From Croceivirga lutea (GTDB lineage: Bacteria; Bacteroidota; Bacteroidia; Flavobacteriales; Flavobacteriaceae): DNA of 64,000 bases. Below the pieces are notes generated by a model. It was not told the origin of the DNA. It ran no database searches and was given only the letters and a program-made list of their open reading frames with translations. The DNA lies in contig NZ_JACJUK010000009.1 in the NCBI RefSeq assembly GCF_014235875.1, forward strand, positions 1 through 64,000, written 5' to 3'. Positions 1 to 10,279 of the stretch are shown one piece after another. A program made the translations under genes and the position numbers. The number at the start of each line of letters is the position of its first letter. The stretch's first letter is position 1.

Positions 1-447
1 TACTTACTTCTGATGCAGTTTGGTCGTCTGTTCCTGCCGCAGCTAATACCGTTGTAAAGTCTACGGTTTGTGTACCGCCGTCTTCTAACGTTAAGGTTAG
101 TTCGTTCGTACCATTATCTAAACTAAAGGCCGTGATAGCTTGGTCATCAGTATTGTCTAAGAATGGAGTTAAATCTACTGTGCCTCCATCTTCTAAGGTT
201 AATATATTTCCAGCGGCTAAACTTAACGCCTGGTCGTCTGTTCCTGCTGCGGCTAATACCGTTGTAAAGTCTACAGTTTGTGTACCGCCGTCTTCTAACG
301 TTAAGGTTAGTTCGTTGGTACCATTATCTAAACTAAAGGCCGTGATAGCTTGGTCATCAGTATTGTCTAAGAATGGAGTTAAATCTACTGTGCCTCCATC
401 TTCTAATGTTAATATATTGCCAGCGGCTAAACTTAAAGCCTGGTCGT
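1..447. repeat. In-frame tandem repeat, 210-bp period
   Basis: The segment starting near 22 recurs near 232 and, truncated, near 441, giving a 210-bp period (70 codons). The copies differ at only a few positions. The first 30 bases of the window also recur at 523-552, so the same module order seems to restart beyond the left edge. The repeats are coding and in frame with the minus-strand surface protein. Confidence 0.85.
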
Positions 448-955
448 CTGTACTACCTGCAGCCAATTCTGATAAGGCTCCTTCAACATCTGTTGCTGTA
501 AAGTTGCCTCCTGCATCTGCAATACTTACTTCTGATGCAGTTTGGTCGTCTGTATTTATTAATCCAGCTAAATCAGAAATTAGGACGTCCCATTGTCCTC
601 CATCTGTATCTGTTAATCTTAATGTATCATTGATTGTATCTGCATCTGTATCAATCAATGTGAAATCTTGAACCAAGGTGTCACTATCTGAACCACTAAT
701 TAATTCCCAAGAATCACCATCCCAATAAAAAATTGTTCCTGAATCCGTATTAACGTAAATATCACCAATATCTGCACCAGTTGGTGAAATTGCTCCGGGA
801 GTAGTAACATCTGTTCCGCTCAATACTTCACAATTACATTGGTCTTGTAAAGTAACTGTAGTTTGTGAAAAACCTAAGAATGAGAAAAACAAAAACAGTA
901 GTAGTACTACATTTTGTTTGTTCGTTCTCTTCAGAAATAGATTAACCATATTCAT
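1..955 (-). CDS. Secreted tandem-repeat surface protein, 5' part only (C-terminus lies beyond the window)
   Basis: The minus-strand frame is open from an ATG at 955 to the left edge with no stop, so about 318 N-terminal residues are visible. The first residues form a signal peptide (basic start MNMVNLFLKRTNK, then a Leu/Phe-rich core ending FLGFSQ). A short segment with DIYVNTDSGTIFYWDGDSW follows, then Asp-rich repeats built on TDDQ, LTLEDGGT and VDFTTVL. The repeat period is 70 residues (210 bp). Repeats of this style are common in very large secreted proteins of marine Flavobacteriia; this family knowledge is recalled, not searched. Adhesive or structural surface function is an inference. 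T9SS export cannot be tested because the C-terminal sorting domain, if any, is outside the window. A plus-strand open frame across 132-671 is its shadow. Confidence 0.8.
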   Translation of the reverse strand, partial: MNMVNLFLKRTNKQNVVLLLFLFFSFLGFSQTTVTLQDQCNCEVLSGTDVTTPGAISPTGADIGDIYVNTDSGTIFYWDGDSWELISGSDSDTLVQDFTLIDTDADTINDTLRLTDTDGGQWDVLISDLAGLINTDDQTASEVSIADAGGNFTATDVEGALSELAAGSTDDQALSLAAGNILTLEDGGTVDLTPFLDNTDDQAITAFSLDNGTNELTLTLEDGGTQTVDFTTVLAAAGTDDQALSLAAGNILTLEDGGTVDLTPFLDNTDDQAITAFSLDNGTNELTLTLEDGGTQTVDFTTVLAAAGTDDQTASEVS

Positions 956-1216
956 AATTTTAGAACTTGGGACAAGCTGGTTATTTGTTATTTAAAATCA
1001 CTATTGATGTTTAAGTTTTACCTGCTTCAGCAGTAAAAACAATTCATCAATAACAAAATTACCGCTATACACAGGCTGTTAAAATAATTGTTGTGTAGTT
1101 CCTATAAGGTGTCGTTAAATGACTATTTTATAGAGGTGAAGAAATATTTAAGAGTATCTAAAAGCTGCTGAGACACCAACAAATACTGACATTGAGGTAG
1201 TTTAGTATACATTTTT

Positions 1217-3808
1217 TTACTTAATAACTCTAATGGTAATTCTTCTATTGGTTATCACAGTATTAGCGCAACCCAACCGTATAGTATTATCTGTGGTTTC
1301 TGGGGTTGGCGCTTGACCAGAAGATGTGGCTACTGTAGGAACGCCATTTGTATCAACTCCACCGGTAAGTTCAAAATTTGAGTTAATATCGATATAACCA
1401 AAAGAACCAGAGGCCTCTAATGCATCAGGGCATCCGTCACCATCACTGTCAACATCCATGCTATCAATTATTCCGTCTCCATCAGTATCTAAAATGGCGA
1501 CAACGCCATTAGAATTAAGTACGGAGCCATTAGCTGAAGCAAAATCAGCATCTAGGTAATTTAGAATGGAATCATTGTCTTCATCACCATTTGGGTCATC
1601 AGATAAGCACGTAAAAGAATCAAAATCTACCGGAGTTATTTCAAAATTTGTAGACTCACTTGAACCAAAATTTCCTCCAGTTGCGACTGAAGACGAATTA
1701 TTTAAAACAACGTTATAAGACCCTATTCCATAAGAGCAACAAATACCATCTCCGAAAGAATCAAATATCGTAAAAGTAAAAATTCCTGTTTCAGTTGTAT
1801 TTATAGTTTGACTATATGTTGTTCCAGCGCTTCCATATACTCCTCCACTTGCTATTTGACCAGATGGAGCTGTTAATGTCCAAGTGGTCTCACCAGGGTA
1901 ATTATCTGTGATTATCGTAACTTCTATAGTTGAATTGGTGGTTGCAGAGGTTACAGGATTAGTGCCGCACAATTCTTGTGTATCTAATATACCATCATTG
2001 TCATCATCGAAATCCAGACTATTGATAAGACCGTCTCCATCAATATCATTTGGATCAATGTTAGGTATTATAGGGTCTCTAAAATCTACGTCACCGCCTG
2101 AATTGGCATCTCCATTAGAATCTGGTAATTGTATACTTCCGCTAAGCGGATTATCAATAGTTCCCCCAGGGTCGGTATAATCGGTTGATGTATCCACTGA
2201 ATTATCCAATCCATCTGCATCAGCATCATTATTTGAAAGCGTAATTCCAGCTTCAATGGTATCATTATCATCTGCATTGTCACTATCCAAATCTAAGTAA
2301 TCTGGATTATCTAATCCATCAGTATTTACTGGTATTAAACCTTCACCAGCCCCTGGTGATGACTCGTATGCATCATTTAAACCATTATTGTCAGTATCTG
2401 CATTAACACCAACTATTGGAGAAATATATGAAGAAGTTAATTGTGCTTCTACGTTATCTGGAATTCCATCCCCATCACTATCTAAATCCAATAAATTAGG
2501 AATATTATCACCATCTATATCACCTTCACTTTCAATAATATCCAGAATACCGTCATTATCATCATCAATATCAGTTTCATCATACAAACCATCGTTATCT
2601 GTGTCTTGTAAGCAAGAGGCAAAAAATACTACTTGTTGAGTAAAGTTATATCCTTGCCTATCAGAATTATCACAAGTGGCATAAGAACTAATATCTAAAA
2701 AATTAAAAATTGCATCTGCAGCAGAAGTTACAGTATTAGGATTTTCAAGAAAATATACATCACCATCGTTAGCATCTGACAAATACAACATATTATCAGG
2801 GCCTAGTTGAACTCCGGCCCAAGAACCTAAAGACTCATCTTCTATTTCAATAGAAGTATTAGAGCCTATGATATGCATGTAAAGCGAACTACGCCAACCT
2901 ACTGCATTTGTTGATGAACTTACATCATGACCGTAAAATATACGGGTACCGTCAGGTGAAAACTCTAAACTATAACCAGTACTTGTTAGGTTAGATGTAG
3001 TTCTTGGTACGTGTGTCCAAGAACCAATAGCTCCTGTATTTGCATTAAAAGAAGCATAGAAAATTCCACCACCTTCTATAGCAATAGCAACGATATCATT
3101 TTGTTTAGAAAATCGTATACTGGCTCGCTCTCCTCGGCTTGGTAAATTTACGGGTATACTTGTAGTAATATCAGGATTGTTTGCTCTTGCCGCTGAGAGT
3201 GGATTTGAAATATCCACTTGCCACAACATTATACTTGCTGCGCAATTTGTAACACAGCTTCCTGTATCATTTGCAATTGTAGCCACCCAAGCGCCACATA
3301 ACGCTCCGTTATTTGTACCGTAAAAAGCCTCAGAAGTATTATTCTGTAATAGATTGTTCTTGCTTATTACAGTCTTTGTAGATACATCAATTATTGAATA
3401 GTATGCAGTACCGTTCTGGTCTTCGTTGCTACCATCTCCATGCAGTAAATAAACCTGATTTAAATTGGTCCCCGGTACTGGCATAGCAACTGCCATTTGG
3501 GTTCTGGTTGCGTTGGTATTTATGTTATTGCCATTGTTATATAAGGCTCCTGTATTATCTCTAATTGTTCCTAAATCTGCATAAAAAAGTAAATCACCAG
3601 TTTCTGGATCACTCCAAGAAGAAGTTGCTTCAAAAGCTCCATCAGAAACTAGATTACATGTTATTGTTGGAGGAGTAGTTCTAAAATCCATAAGATACCC
3701 TCGCCCATTCCACCAGTGTGCATCAAAAGTCTGACCATAACTGAAAGAAAAGAGTACAGTTAGCAGAGCAAAAAATGCTAATCGTAAATATCTCTGAGGA
3801 ATCTTCAT
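1217..3808 (-). CDS. Secreted beta-propeller and TSP type-3 repeat protein
   Basis: The 863-residue product has a signal peptide (residues 1-25, ending SFSYGQ). Residues about 30-400 look like a beta-propeller, with recurring blade-like phrases such as [13 protein letters not shown] and [20 protein letters not shown]. Asp-rich calcium-binding TSP3 repeats of the DxDxDG type follow (about 400-610 and 740-830). Between them lies a beta-sandwich-like segment with DNYPGETTW and [10 protein letters not shown], a pattern I associate with secreted marine proteins. It ends in a short basic tail ([10 protein letters not shown]) rather than a recognisable T9SS type A or type B sorting domain, so its export route is uncertain. 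It lies 141 bp downstream of the PorE-like gene, on the same strand, with its own candidate -7 box. Substrate unknown; a role at the cell surface is inferred. Confidence 0.85.
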   Translation of the reverse strand: MKIPQRYLRLAFFALLTVLFSFSYGQTFDAHWWNGRGYLMDFRTTPPTITCNLVSDGAFEATSSWSDPETGDLLFYADLGTIRDNTGALYNNGNNINTNATRTQMAVAMPVPGTNLNQVYLLHGDGSNEDQNGTAYYSIIDVSTKTVISKNNLLQNNTSEAFYGTNNGALCGAWVATIANDTGSCVTNCAASIMLWQVDISNPLSAARANNPDITTSIPVNLPSRGERASIRFSKQNDIVAIAIEGGGIFYASFNANTGAIGSWTHVPRTTSNLTSTGYSLEFSPDGTRIFYGHDVSSSTNAVGWRSSLYMHIIGSNTSIEIEDESLGSWAGVQLGPDNMLYLSDANDGDVYFLENPNTVTSAADAIFNFLDISSYATCDNSDRQGYNFTQQVVFFASCLQDTDNDGLYDETDIDDDNDGILDIIESEGDIDGDNIPNLLDLDSDGDGIPDNVEAQLTSSYISPIVGVNADTDNNGLNDAYESSPGAGEGLIPVNTDGLDNPDYLDLDSDNADDNDTIEAGITLSNNDADADGLDNSVDTSTDYTDPGGTIDNPLSGSIQLPDSNGDANSGGDVDFRDPIIPNIDPNDIDGDGLINSLDFDDDNDGILDTQELCGTNPVTSATTNSTIEVTIITDNYPGETTWTLTAPSGQIASGGVYGSAGTTYSQTINTTETGIFTFTIFDSFGDGICCSYGIGSYNVVLNNSSSVATGGNFGSSESTNFEITPVDFDSFTCLSDDPNGDEDNDSILNYLDADFASANGSVLNSNGVVAILDTDGDGIIDSMDVDSDGDGCPDALEASGSFGYIDINSNFELTGGVDTNGVPTVATSSGQAPTPETTDNTIRLGCANTVITNRRITIRVIK

Positions 3809-3832
3809 TATACAACGCTTGTGCTAAATGCC

Positions 3833-3840
3833 CAAATGTA
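3833..3840 (-). promoter_or_regulatory. Candidate -7 promoter element for the TSP3/propeller gene
   Basis: The minus strand reads TACATTTG, a perfect match to the Bacteroidota -7 consensus TAnnTTTG, about 25 bp before the ATG at 3808. I see no TTG at the usual 17-23 bp upstream, so only the -7 half is supported. Confidence 0.4.
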
Positions 3841-3949
3841 TGTACAATAGTTACTTACCTTAAAAAATTGTTGTAAACCATGAGTTTATCAACGTGAAAA
3901 TGTTAATTGTGACAGAAATTTAAAAATTAAATCAAAAATAAAAAGGTAT

Positions 3950-5881
3950 TTATTCTAAAATTATAAACTCAGACCTTCTATTTAATTGATGTTTTTCTGG
4001 CGAACAACGCACGCCATTTTCACATTCATTTATAAGTTTGGTCTCCCCAAAACCTTCTCCAATTAATCTATCAGAGGCAATACCTTTAGATATCATATAA
4101 TTAACAGTAGATTCTGCCCTTTTTTGAGATAACCAAAGGTTGTATTCATCTCTACCTTGGCTATCTGTATGAGAATTTACCTTAATTTTTAAACTTGGAT
4201 ATTTTTCCATTGCTGCAATTACTTTCTGAATTTCAATTTCAGCATCTGGTCTAATATTATATTTGTTTAAATCAAAATAGATGGTACTTAATTGTAGAAG
4301 TTTAGCTAAATCATCTCCAAATCCACCAGTTACTACATCTCTTTCTAAATAGAAATCAACGGTTGCAGGTTTGCCATACGATTTTGCTAAAAATTCTTCT
4401 GCGGGAATGTAGCCATCTTTTAAGGCTCTAACAAAGTTGCCTTTATTACAATCCAATTCTAAACTATAAGTTCCCTCTGAGTTAGTTAGTGTAGAAGATA
4501 CTTCGTTGTTTTCCTCATCAATTATTTTAACTGTGGCTCCTACTAATATCTCGTTTGTAATTCTATCTCTAACTGTTCCTGTGACATCTTGTAAACAATC
4601 TAGCGGTACTGGTTCATTCTCAATAAACGCGTAAATATCATCGCTACCCATACCTTCTGGTCTGTTACTAGAAAAATAACCGGTATGCGTTTCATCATTA
4701 ATTATAAATGAAAAATCATCATACTCACCATTTACCGGCTTACCTAGGTTCACAATTTCTTGATTGTAATCATCGAAAGCTATTTTAGTTGCAAAGACAT
4801 CTAAACCACCTAAACCTGGATGACCATCAGACGAAAAATATAAAACGTCTTCTTTAGTGATGAATGGAAAATTTTCTCTTGCTTGGGTATTAATTGAAGA
4901 ACCTAGATTAATAGGTGCTCCATAAGTTCCATCTCCAACAATTTCTACTTTCCATAAATCTGATTTTCCGAACGTACCAGGCATATCTGAAGAGAAATAG
5001 AGGAACTTTTCGTCAGGACTTAGCATTGGATGAGCAACTGAATAACTATCGCTATTAAATGGTAGTTCTGTTATATTAGTCCAAGTACTATCAACTAATT
5101 CAGCTGTGTACATTTTTAATCGTATGGTACCTTCATCATCCTTTTTCTTTTTTCCTTCGAAAAAATTATTACGTGTAAAGTACATGGTTTTACCATCTTT
5201 AGCTACGATAGAAGTTGATTCATGAAAACGAGTATTAACTTCACCTGAAACTTTTGAAACCGTTGTTAAACTGTCAGCGGCATCTTTTACTTGGTACAAA
5301 TCGAGAAAGTCACTAGAGTTCCATGTATGGCGATATCTAGCCAAATTACCTGTATCTCTATCAGAAGCAAAAATTAATCCTTCTTTATAATAGCTTGGCG
5401 CAAAATCTGCATATCTAGAATTAAATTTAAATTGCTCAATATCATACCTACCAGAATTATCTTCAATCTTTTCTAAGTAATCAAAATCAACTTTTGAATT
5501 CAATTCCATTTTTTGTGCTATTGCCGCAAACTCTCGCATCCATTTATCAGATTCTTGATATCTACCTAATGTTTTTAAAGACTGTGCATATCTAAAAACT
5601 ACATCAGCACCTACTACAGTATCATTAGAAACCAACAGTTCTTGATACGCCTCTGCCGCCTTTTTGTATTCCGCATTGAAGTAATAGGAGTCGCCAAGTT
5701 TGGTTAACAAATCAGCGTTAACATAACCCTTAGCTCTCAGCTTTTCATAGATATCTATAGCAGGTTGAAAAGAGTACTGTCTATATTGTTCATCCGCTTT
5801 TTCTAACTGCCGCTCTTGAGCGTTAGCTAAAAATGATAACCCGGTTAGGGCGATGATAAAAAGAAAATGTTTGTTTGTCAT
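3950..5881 (-). CDS. PorE-like OmpA-family protein (TPR, PD40 propeller, CRD, OmpA C-domain)
   Basis: The 643-residue product starts with a signal peptide (residues 1-21, ending SFLANA). TPR-like helices follow (about 25-140), then a PD40/WD40-type propeller with repeated FSSD phrases (about 150-430). A carboxypeptidase-regulatory-like domain comes next (about 433-525; VTGTVRDRITNEILVGATV). Last is an OmpA-like peptidoglycan-binding domain (about 534-643; YFDLNKYNIRPD and the NSHTDSQG motif). This domain order is that of PorE, the T9SS protein that links the machinery to peptidoglycan. It is the last gene of a three-gene unit, 11 bp after the sprF-like gene. I infer an accessory, substrate-linked PorE paralogue rather than the core one, because no other core T9SS genes are nearby. 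Confidence 0.85.
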   Translation of the reverse strand: MTNKHFLFIIALTGLSFLANAQERQLEKADEQYRQYSFQPAIDIYEKLRAKGYVNADLLTKLGDSYYFNAEYKKAAEAYQELLVSNDTVVGADVVFRYAQSLKTLGRYQESDKWMREFAAIAQKMELNSKVDFDYLEKIEDNSGRYDIEQFKFNSRYADFAPSYYKEGLIFASDRDTGNLARYRHTWNSSDFLDLYQVKDAADSLTTVSKVSGEVNTRFHESTSIVAKDGKTMYFTRNNFFEGKKKKDDEGTIRLKMYTAELVDSTWTNITELPFNSDSYSVAHPMLSPDEKFLYFSSDMPGTFGKSDLWKVEIVGDGTYGAPINLGSSINTQARENFPFITKEDVLYFSSDGHPGLGGLDVFATKIAFDDYNQEIVNLGKPVNGEYDDFSFIINDETHTGYFSSNRPEGMGSDDIYAFIENEPVPLDCLQDVTGTVRDRITNEILVGATVKIIDEENNEVSSTLTNSEGTYSLELDCNKGNFVRALKDGYIPAEEFLAKSYGKPATVDFYLERDVVTGGFGDDLAKLLQLSTIYFDLNKYNIRPDAEIEIQKVIAAMEKYPSLKIKVNSHTDSQGRDEYNLWLSQKRAESTVNYMISKGIASDRLIGEGFGETKLINECENGVRCSPEKHQLNRRSEFIILE

Positions 5882-5892
5882 ACCTGCTTATA

Positions 5893-6840
5893 TTAGAAGA
5901 AGCGGGGAGAAATTGTTTTTTGAAATCTTTTAAGTAATTCTAATCGTAGAAAAATTTCTATAGAACCGTCATTAAACCTACGTGTACCTAAATCTGTAGT
6001 TTCTTTATCATAGGCCAAACCAAGCATAATTTGTTCAGTGATTTGAAAACCTGCCATAGCACTAAGTGCAGCATCCCACCTGTATGCCGCGCCAAAACTA
6101 AATCGGTCGTTAAAAAGAAAACTAGCAGACAAATCAACTTGTAAAGGCGCTCCACCAACAGCTTTGGTTAACAGAGCTGGTTTAAATTGAAGGTTGCCAT
6201 TTAAGTCAAACACATATCCGGTAATAAAATAAAAATTCATTCTCTCGGTAGAAAGAAAGTTTACTGAATTTGAATCACCTGAATTCCCATCAAAATAGTC
6301 TGTTTCTAAGAAATTAGGAACTGATAGTCCCGCATAAAACTTATTTGTATGATAATAAATTCCCGCACCAAAATTTGGCGAAAATTTATTGTCAGGAACA
6401 TCTGTACTGGTTGGTTCTAAGTCAAAATTTCTAAGCTTAGAAAAATCTAGATTCAGGACGTTTCCTCCAGCCTTTAGGCCAAATGATAGTTTTGCATCTT
6501 GATTTAATTGCAGTGAATACGAAATAACCGCATCTAAATACGTTTCTTGAACTGCACCATCACCAATATTATCATTTACCACAGAAACTCCATAACCTAC
6601 TCTACTATTCCTTATTGGTGAATGTAGATTTAAGGTAAACGTTTCAGGTGCACCATTTAAACCAATCCATTGTGCTCTGTACAATCCTGCAAAACTTAAT
6701 TGCCCTCTTGACCCTGCGTAGGCTGGGTTAACACTTAACGTATTAAACATATATTGTGTATACTGAGCATCTTGTTGAGCAAAGGAATTTGTTGTTACAA
6801 TTAGTAACAAAACAAATAATAAGGTTCTCATTTTATTCAT
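5893..6840 (-). CDS. Type IX secretion system membrane protein, PorP/SprF family
   Basis: The 315-residue product carries a signal peptide (residues 1-21, ending TNSFAQ), then the family hallmark YMFNTLSVNPAYAG and a series of amphipathic beta strands expected of an outer-membrane barrel. Length is normal for PorP/SprF proteins (about 300-340). In Flavobacterium johnsoniae, SprF-type proteins are needed to export or anchor substrates carrying a type B C-terminal domain. The adjacent upstream gene encodes such a substrate, only 11 bp away, so I infer that this is its dedicated partner. The gene lies between the adhesin and the PorE-like gene in one apparent operon. Confidence 0.9.
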   Translation of the reverse strand: MNKMRTLLFVLLLIVTTNSFAQQDAQYTQYMFNTLSVNPAYAGSRGQLSFAGLYRAQWIGLNGAPETFTLNLHSPIRNSRVGYGVSVVNDNIGDGAVQETYLDAVISYSLQLNQDAKLSFGLKAGGNVLNLDFSKLRNFDLEPTSTDVPDNKFSPNFGAGIYYHTNKFYAGLSVPNFLETDYFDGNSGDSNSVNFLSTERMNFYFITGYVFDLNGNLQFKPALLTKAVGGAPLQVDLSASFLFNDRFSFGAAYRWDAALSAMAGFQITEQIMLGLAYDKETTDLGTRRFNDGSIEIFLRLELLKRFQKTISPRFF

Positions 6841-6851
6841 GAATATTTACT

Positions 6852-9800
6852 TTATCTACTTATGTAGAAATAGTCACTATCAGTTTCTGTTCCCTGTTCG
6901 GTTTCGTAGTCAAAGATATAATAATAAATACCAGATGGTAAGTAATCGTCTACACTTAATGTAGACCTTCCTCTAGATCTACCATCAAATACATTATTAA
7001 TATTGTTATAATTTGAACCTTCATAAACTGCAACACCCCATCTATTAAATATTCTTAAGGTATTATTTGGAGCTCTATCAACGTTTCTAATAAATAAGAA
7101 ATCGTTCTTACCGTCATTATTTGGTGTAACTAATTGATTTACTTCAATTTTTAACGGTCTATCATCTCTTGGATCTAAATAATCTGGTGTGCCGTCACCA
7201 TCGGTATCATCGTTGGTAGGGTCGCCATCACCGTCTGCATCTTCATCTGGCGTGTCGATACCATCACCATCATCATCTAAATCTCGGTAATTAACGTCGC
7301 CTTCTCCATCGGTATCTGGTAAATCATTAGCGGGGTCATCTATCTCATCATTGGAATCATAACCGTCATTGATATCACTACCCTCATAGCCATCATCTAA
7401 TCCATCATTATCGCTATCGCTACCTGTTGGCGTTTGGTCTGGTTGACCATCGTTATTGAAGTCGTTACCCTCATTGTTGTCAGGTACTAAATCATTATCA
7501 CTATCCGAATCTAGATAATCTGGGGTGCTATCACCATCTGTATCTTCTGGGGTAATGCCTTGGTCTCCTGTGCCTTCGTAGGCATCGTCTAAACCATCAT
7601 TGTCTGCATCTTCACCACTTGGTGGTACGTAACCATCTGTTGGTTGACCTTCTACATTATCTGGTAGACCGTCATTGTCGGAATCGATGTCTAAACTATC
7701 TGGACGTCCATCACCATCTGTATCGATGGCTCCGTCTCCTTCTACGGTATCTAGAATACCATCGTTATCATCATCTAAATCTACTGCATCTGGTACTCCA
7801 TCTCCGTCAGTATCTCCTCTATCATCTGTAGGGTCTAAGTAATCTGGTGTACCGTCGCCGTCTGTATCATCGTTGGTAGGGTCGCCATCACCGTCTGCAT
7901 CTTCATCTGGCGTGTCGATACCATCACCATCATCATCTAAATCTCGGTAATTAACGTCGCCTTCTCCATCGGTATCTGGTAAATCATTGGCGGGGTCATC
8001 TATCTCATCATTGGAATCATAACCGTCATTGATATCACTACCCTCATAGCCATCATCTAATCCATCATTATCGCTATCGCTGCCTGTTGGTGTTTGGTCT
8101 GGTTGACCATCGTTATTGAAGTCGTTACCCTCATTGTTGTCAGGTACTAAATCATTATCACTGTCCCCATCTAAATAATCTGGAGTGCTATCGCCATCTG
8201 TATCTTCTGGGGTGATGCCTTCGTCTCCTGAGCCTTCATAAGCGTCGTCTAATCCGTCATTATCTGCATCTTCACCACTTGGTGGTACATAGCCTTCTGT
8301 AGGCTGACCTTCTACATTATCTGGCAATCCGTCATCATCTGAATCGATGTCTAAACTATCTGGACGTCCATCGCCGTCTGTATCTATAGTGCCATCACCT
8401 TCTACAGTATCTAAAATACCATCGTTATCATCATCTAAGTCTACTGCATCTGGTACTCCATCACCATCAGTATCTCCTCTATCATCGGTTGGGTCTAAGT
8501 AATCTGGCGTACCGTCACCATCGGTATCGTCATTGGTTGGGTCGCCATCACCATCTGCATCTTCATCTGGCGTATCAATACCATCGCCATCGTCATCTAA
8601 ATCTCGGTAATTAACATCGCCTTCTCCATCGGTATCTGGTAAATCATTGGCGGGGTCATCTATCTCATCATTGGAATCATAACCGTCATTGATATCACTA
8701 CCCTCATAGCCATCATCTAATCCATCATTATCGCTATCGCTGCCTGTTGGTGTTTGGTCTGGTTGACCATCGTTATTGAAGTCGTTACCCTCATTGTTGT
8801 CAGGTACTAAATCATTATCACTGTCCCCATCTAAATAATCTGGAGTGCTATCGCCATCTGTATCTTCTGGGGTGATGCCTTCGTCTCCTGAGCCTTCATA
8901 CAAATTATCCAAGCCATCATTATCACTATCTAGGCCACTTGGTGGCACATAACCTGCTGTAGGCTGACCTTCTACATTATCTGGTAATCCATCATTATCG
9001 GAGTCTATATCTCTGAAATCTGGTTGCGTGTCTGAATCAGAATTAATTGGGTCAATTCCAGAACCAAAAGAATTATCTATTCCATCCCCATTAGAATCAT
9101 TTCCGGATGCAGGTTTATAAGTTGAAAAATCTTGAGCTTCAATAGCATCTAAAATTCCATCATTATCGGAATCGATGTCTTTATAATCTTGAATTCCGTC
9201 TCCATCAGTATCAATTGGAATTAATCCTGATTCGTACGAATCATCAATATCATTAAAATTAGAGTCACCAGAAGGAGGAATATAACCTTGAGAAGTTTGA
9301 GCTTCTACTTTATCTTTAATACCGTCATCATCAGAGTCAAAATCTCTGAAGTCTGCATAGGGATCGTTGTCAGAATTAATTGGCCATAAACCCAAGGTAG
9401 CCCCAAATTCATAACTATCATCCAACCCATTGCCGTTGGCATCTATTCCAGAAGGAGCAATAAACAAAGCGGGGTTTTGTGCTTCTATATTATCTCTAAT
9501 ACCATCAATATCAGAATCAATATCAAGGTAATCTGGAATCATACCAAACCCTCCAAATCCTAAATCAGAATTTATAGGGTTAATTCCAAATCCGTAAGAA
9601 CCTTCGTACGCGTCATCTAATCCATTATCATTAGTATCTAAACCTGAAGGTGGAATGTAACTATTGGTGGATTGTGCTTCTACATTATCTAGTATACCAT
9701 CATTATCAGAATCAATATCTAAATAGTTCGGTATGCCGTCTCCATCATTATCTGTAGGATTAGTCGCAGGATTATAATCATTATCCGCGTTTAAATCTTC

Positions 9801-9962
9801 TACACTATCCAAAATTCCATCATCATCTTGATCAATGTCATTATTGTTGTTTGGATATACGTAAGACTTGGAAGGTGTAGTTGAAGCAATAACAGAATTC
9901 ATTAATAAAAATGCTACCGTTAAAACACCAACTTTAAAAATTCTAACAAAGTAAGGTATCAT
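6852..9962 (-). CDS. T9SS type B-sorted adhesin-like protein with long TSP3 repeats
   Basis: The 1036-residue product has a signal peptide (about residues 1-26), then almost uninterrupted Asp-rich TSP3-type calcium-binding repeats (about 35-930). The last 100 residues form a gliding-motility-type C-terminal domain ([39 protein letters not shown]), the type B sorting signal recognised by the T9SS. Calcium-stabilised, rod-like surface display is inferred from TSP3 structure. Residues about 316-927 are 2.8 copies of a 220-residue unit encoded by nearly identical 660-bp DNA repeats. First gene of the unit with the sprF-like and porE-like genes. Copy number could vary between strains or be collapsed in an assembly. 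Confidence 0.9.
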   Translation of the reverse strand: MIPYFVRIFKVGVLTVAFLLMNSVIASTTPSKSYVYPNNNNDIDQDDDGILDSVEDLNADNDYNPATNPTDNDGDGIPNYLDIDSDNDGILDNVEAQSTNSYIPPSGLDTNDNGLDDAYEGSYGFGINPINSDLGFGGFGMIPDYLDIDSDIDGIRDNIEAQNPALFIAPSGIDANGNGLDDSYEFGATLGLWPINSDNDPYADFRDFDSDDDGIKDKVEAQTSQGYIPPSGDSNFNDIDDSYESGLIPIDTDGDGIQDYKDIDSDNDGILDAIEAQDFSTYKPASGNDSNGDGIDNSFGSGIDPINSDSDTQPDFRDIDSDNDGLPDNVEGQPTAGYVPPSGLDSDNDGLDNLYEGSGDEGITPEDTDGDSTPDYLDGDSDNDLVPDNNEGNDFNNDGQPDQTPTGSDSDNDGLDDGYEGSDINDGYDSNDEIDDPANDLPDTDGEGDVNYRDLDDDGDGIDTPDEDADGDGDPTNDDTDGDGTPDYLDPTDDRGDTDGDGVPDAVDLDDDNDGILDTVEGDGTIDTDGDGRPDSLDIDSDDDGLPDNVEGQPTEGYVPPSGEDADNDGLDDAYEGSGDEGITPEDTDGDSTPDYLDGDSDNDLVPDNNEGNDFNNDGQPDQTPTGSDSDNDGLDDGYEGSDINDGYDSNDEIDDPANDLPDTDGEGDVNYRDLDDDGDGIDTPDEDADGDGDPTNDDTDGDGTPDYLDPTDDRGDTDGDGVPDAVDLDDDNDGILDTVEGDGAIDTDGDGRPDSLDIDSDNDGLPDNVEGQPTDGYVPPSGEDADNDGLDDAYEGTGDQGITPEDTDGDSTPDYLDSDSDNDLVPDNNEGNDFNNDGQPDQTPTGSDSDNDGLDDGYEGSDINDGYDSNDEIDDPANDLPDTDGEGDVNYRDLDDDGDGIDTPDEDADGDGDPTNDDTDGDGTPDYLDPRDDRPLKIEVNQLVTPNNDGKNDFLFIRNVDRAPNNTLRIFNRWGVAVYEGSNYNNINNVFDGRSRGRSTLSVDDYLPSGIYYYIFDYETEQGTETDSDYFYISR
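7180..9015. repeat. Coding tandem repeat, 660-bp period, about 2.8 copies
   Basis: Blocks beginning near 7180, 7840 and 8500 align at exactly 660 bp (220 codons). Positions 7981-8240 and 8641-8900 are identical by eye (260 bp), while 7261-7320 equals 7921-7980 but differs from 8581-8640 at three sites. The array is entirely inside the type B adhesin frame. Confidence 0.9.
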
Positions 9963-10279
9963 GCAATGATTGGATTAGTTAAACAATCACCATGAAAGTA
10001 GGACAATGGTTAGGTAAGTTTGGGACGCTTACACTTTGTATAAATTCTTCTGCAAAGCTATTCGATTATTTTAAAACTGCTCTTAAAACAATACTATTTA
10101 CAAAAATTATTTACGCAAACTGTGTACAAAAAGACCATATTTTCTTGGATAATACCAAAATCTTCGTTGAAATGTAATATTATTCTGTAATTACGTGCCA
10201 CCTTAAAATTGCAATCTTCATTCCCATAAAATAGTAGCTAGGCTTTAAGTTTTGGCTATTTTTGCCAAAATTTTTTAGA
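9963..10279. other. Intergenic region between the divergent adhesin operon and prfC
   Basis: These 317 bp separate the ATG at 9962 (minus) from the prfC ATG at 10280 (plus). The minus strand carries one -7-like box, TAGCTTTG at 10053-10060, which could serve the adhesin operon with a leader of about 85 nt, but no -33 TTG lies at proper spacing. The prfC -7 box is at the right end. A 61-codon open frame at 9992-10177 has no recognisable product and I do not accept it as a gene. Confidence 0.5.
10257..10264 (+). promoter_or_regulatory. Candidate -7 promoter element for prfC
   Basis: TATTTTTG fits TAnnTTTG and ends 15 bp before the ATG at 10280, implying a leader of about ten nucleotides. It overlaps a TTG at 10262 that is in frame with prfC, so that TTG is unlikely to be transcribed as a start codon. 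No -33 TTG is evident. Confidence 0.4.

Noticed and set aside
132-671. Plus-strand open frame over the left-edge repeats
   Set aside because: It is the antisense shadow of a minus-strand frame that has a signal peptide and a sensible repeat structure.
7619-7831. Plus-strand open frame rich in His and Leu within the adhesin gene
   Set aside because: Antisense of Asp-rich repeat codons; composition is an artefact of that.
7180-9015. Regular repeats considered as a CRISPR array
   Set aside because: Period is 660 bp, there are no unique spacers, and the repeats are in frame inside one protein.
9992-10177. 61-codon plus-strand open frame between the adhesin operon and prfC
   Set aside because: No recognisable domain and odd composition; it overlaps the likely divergent promoter region and has no neighbour support.
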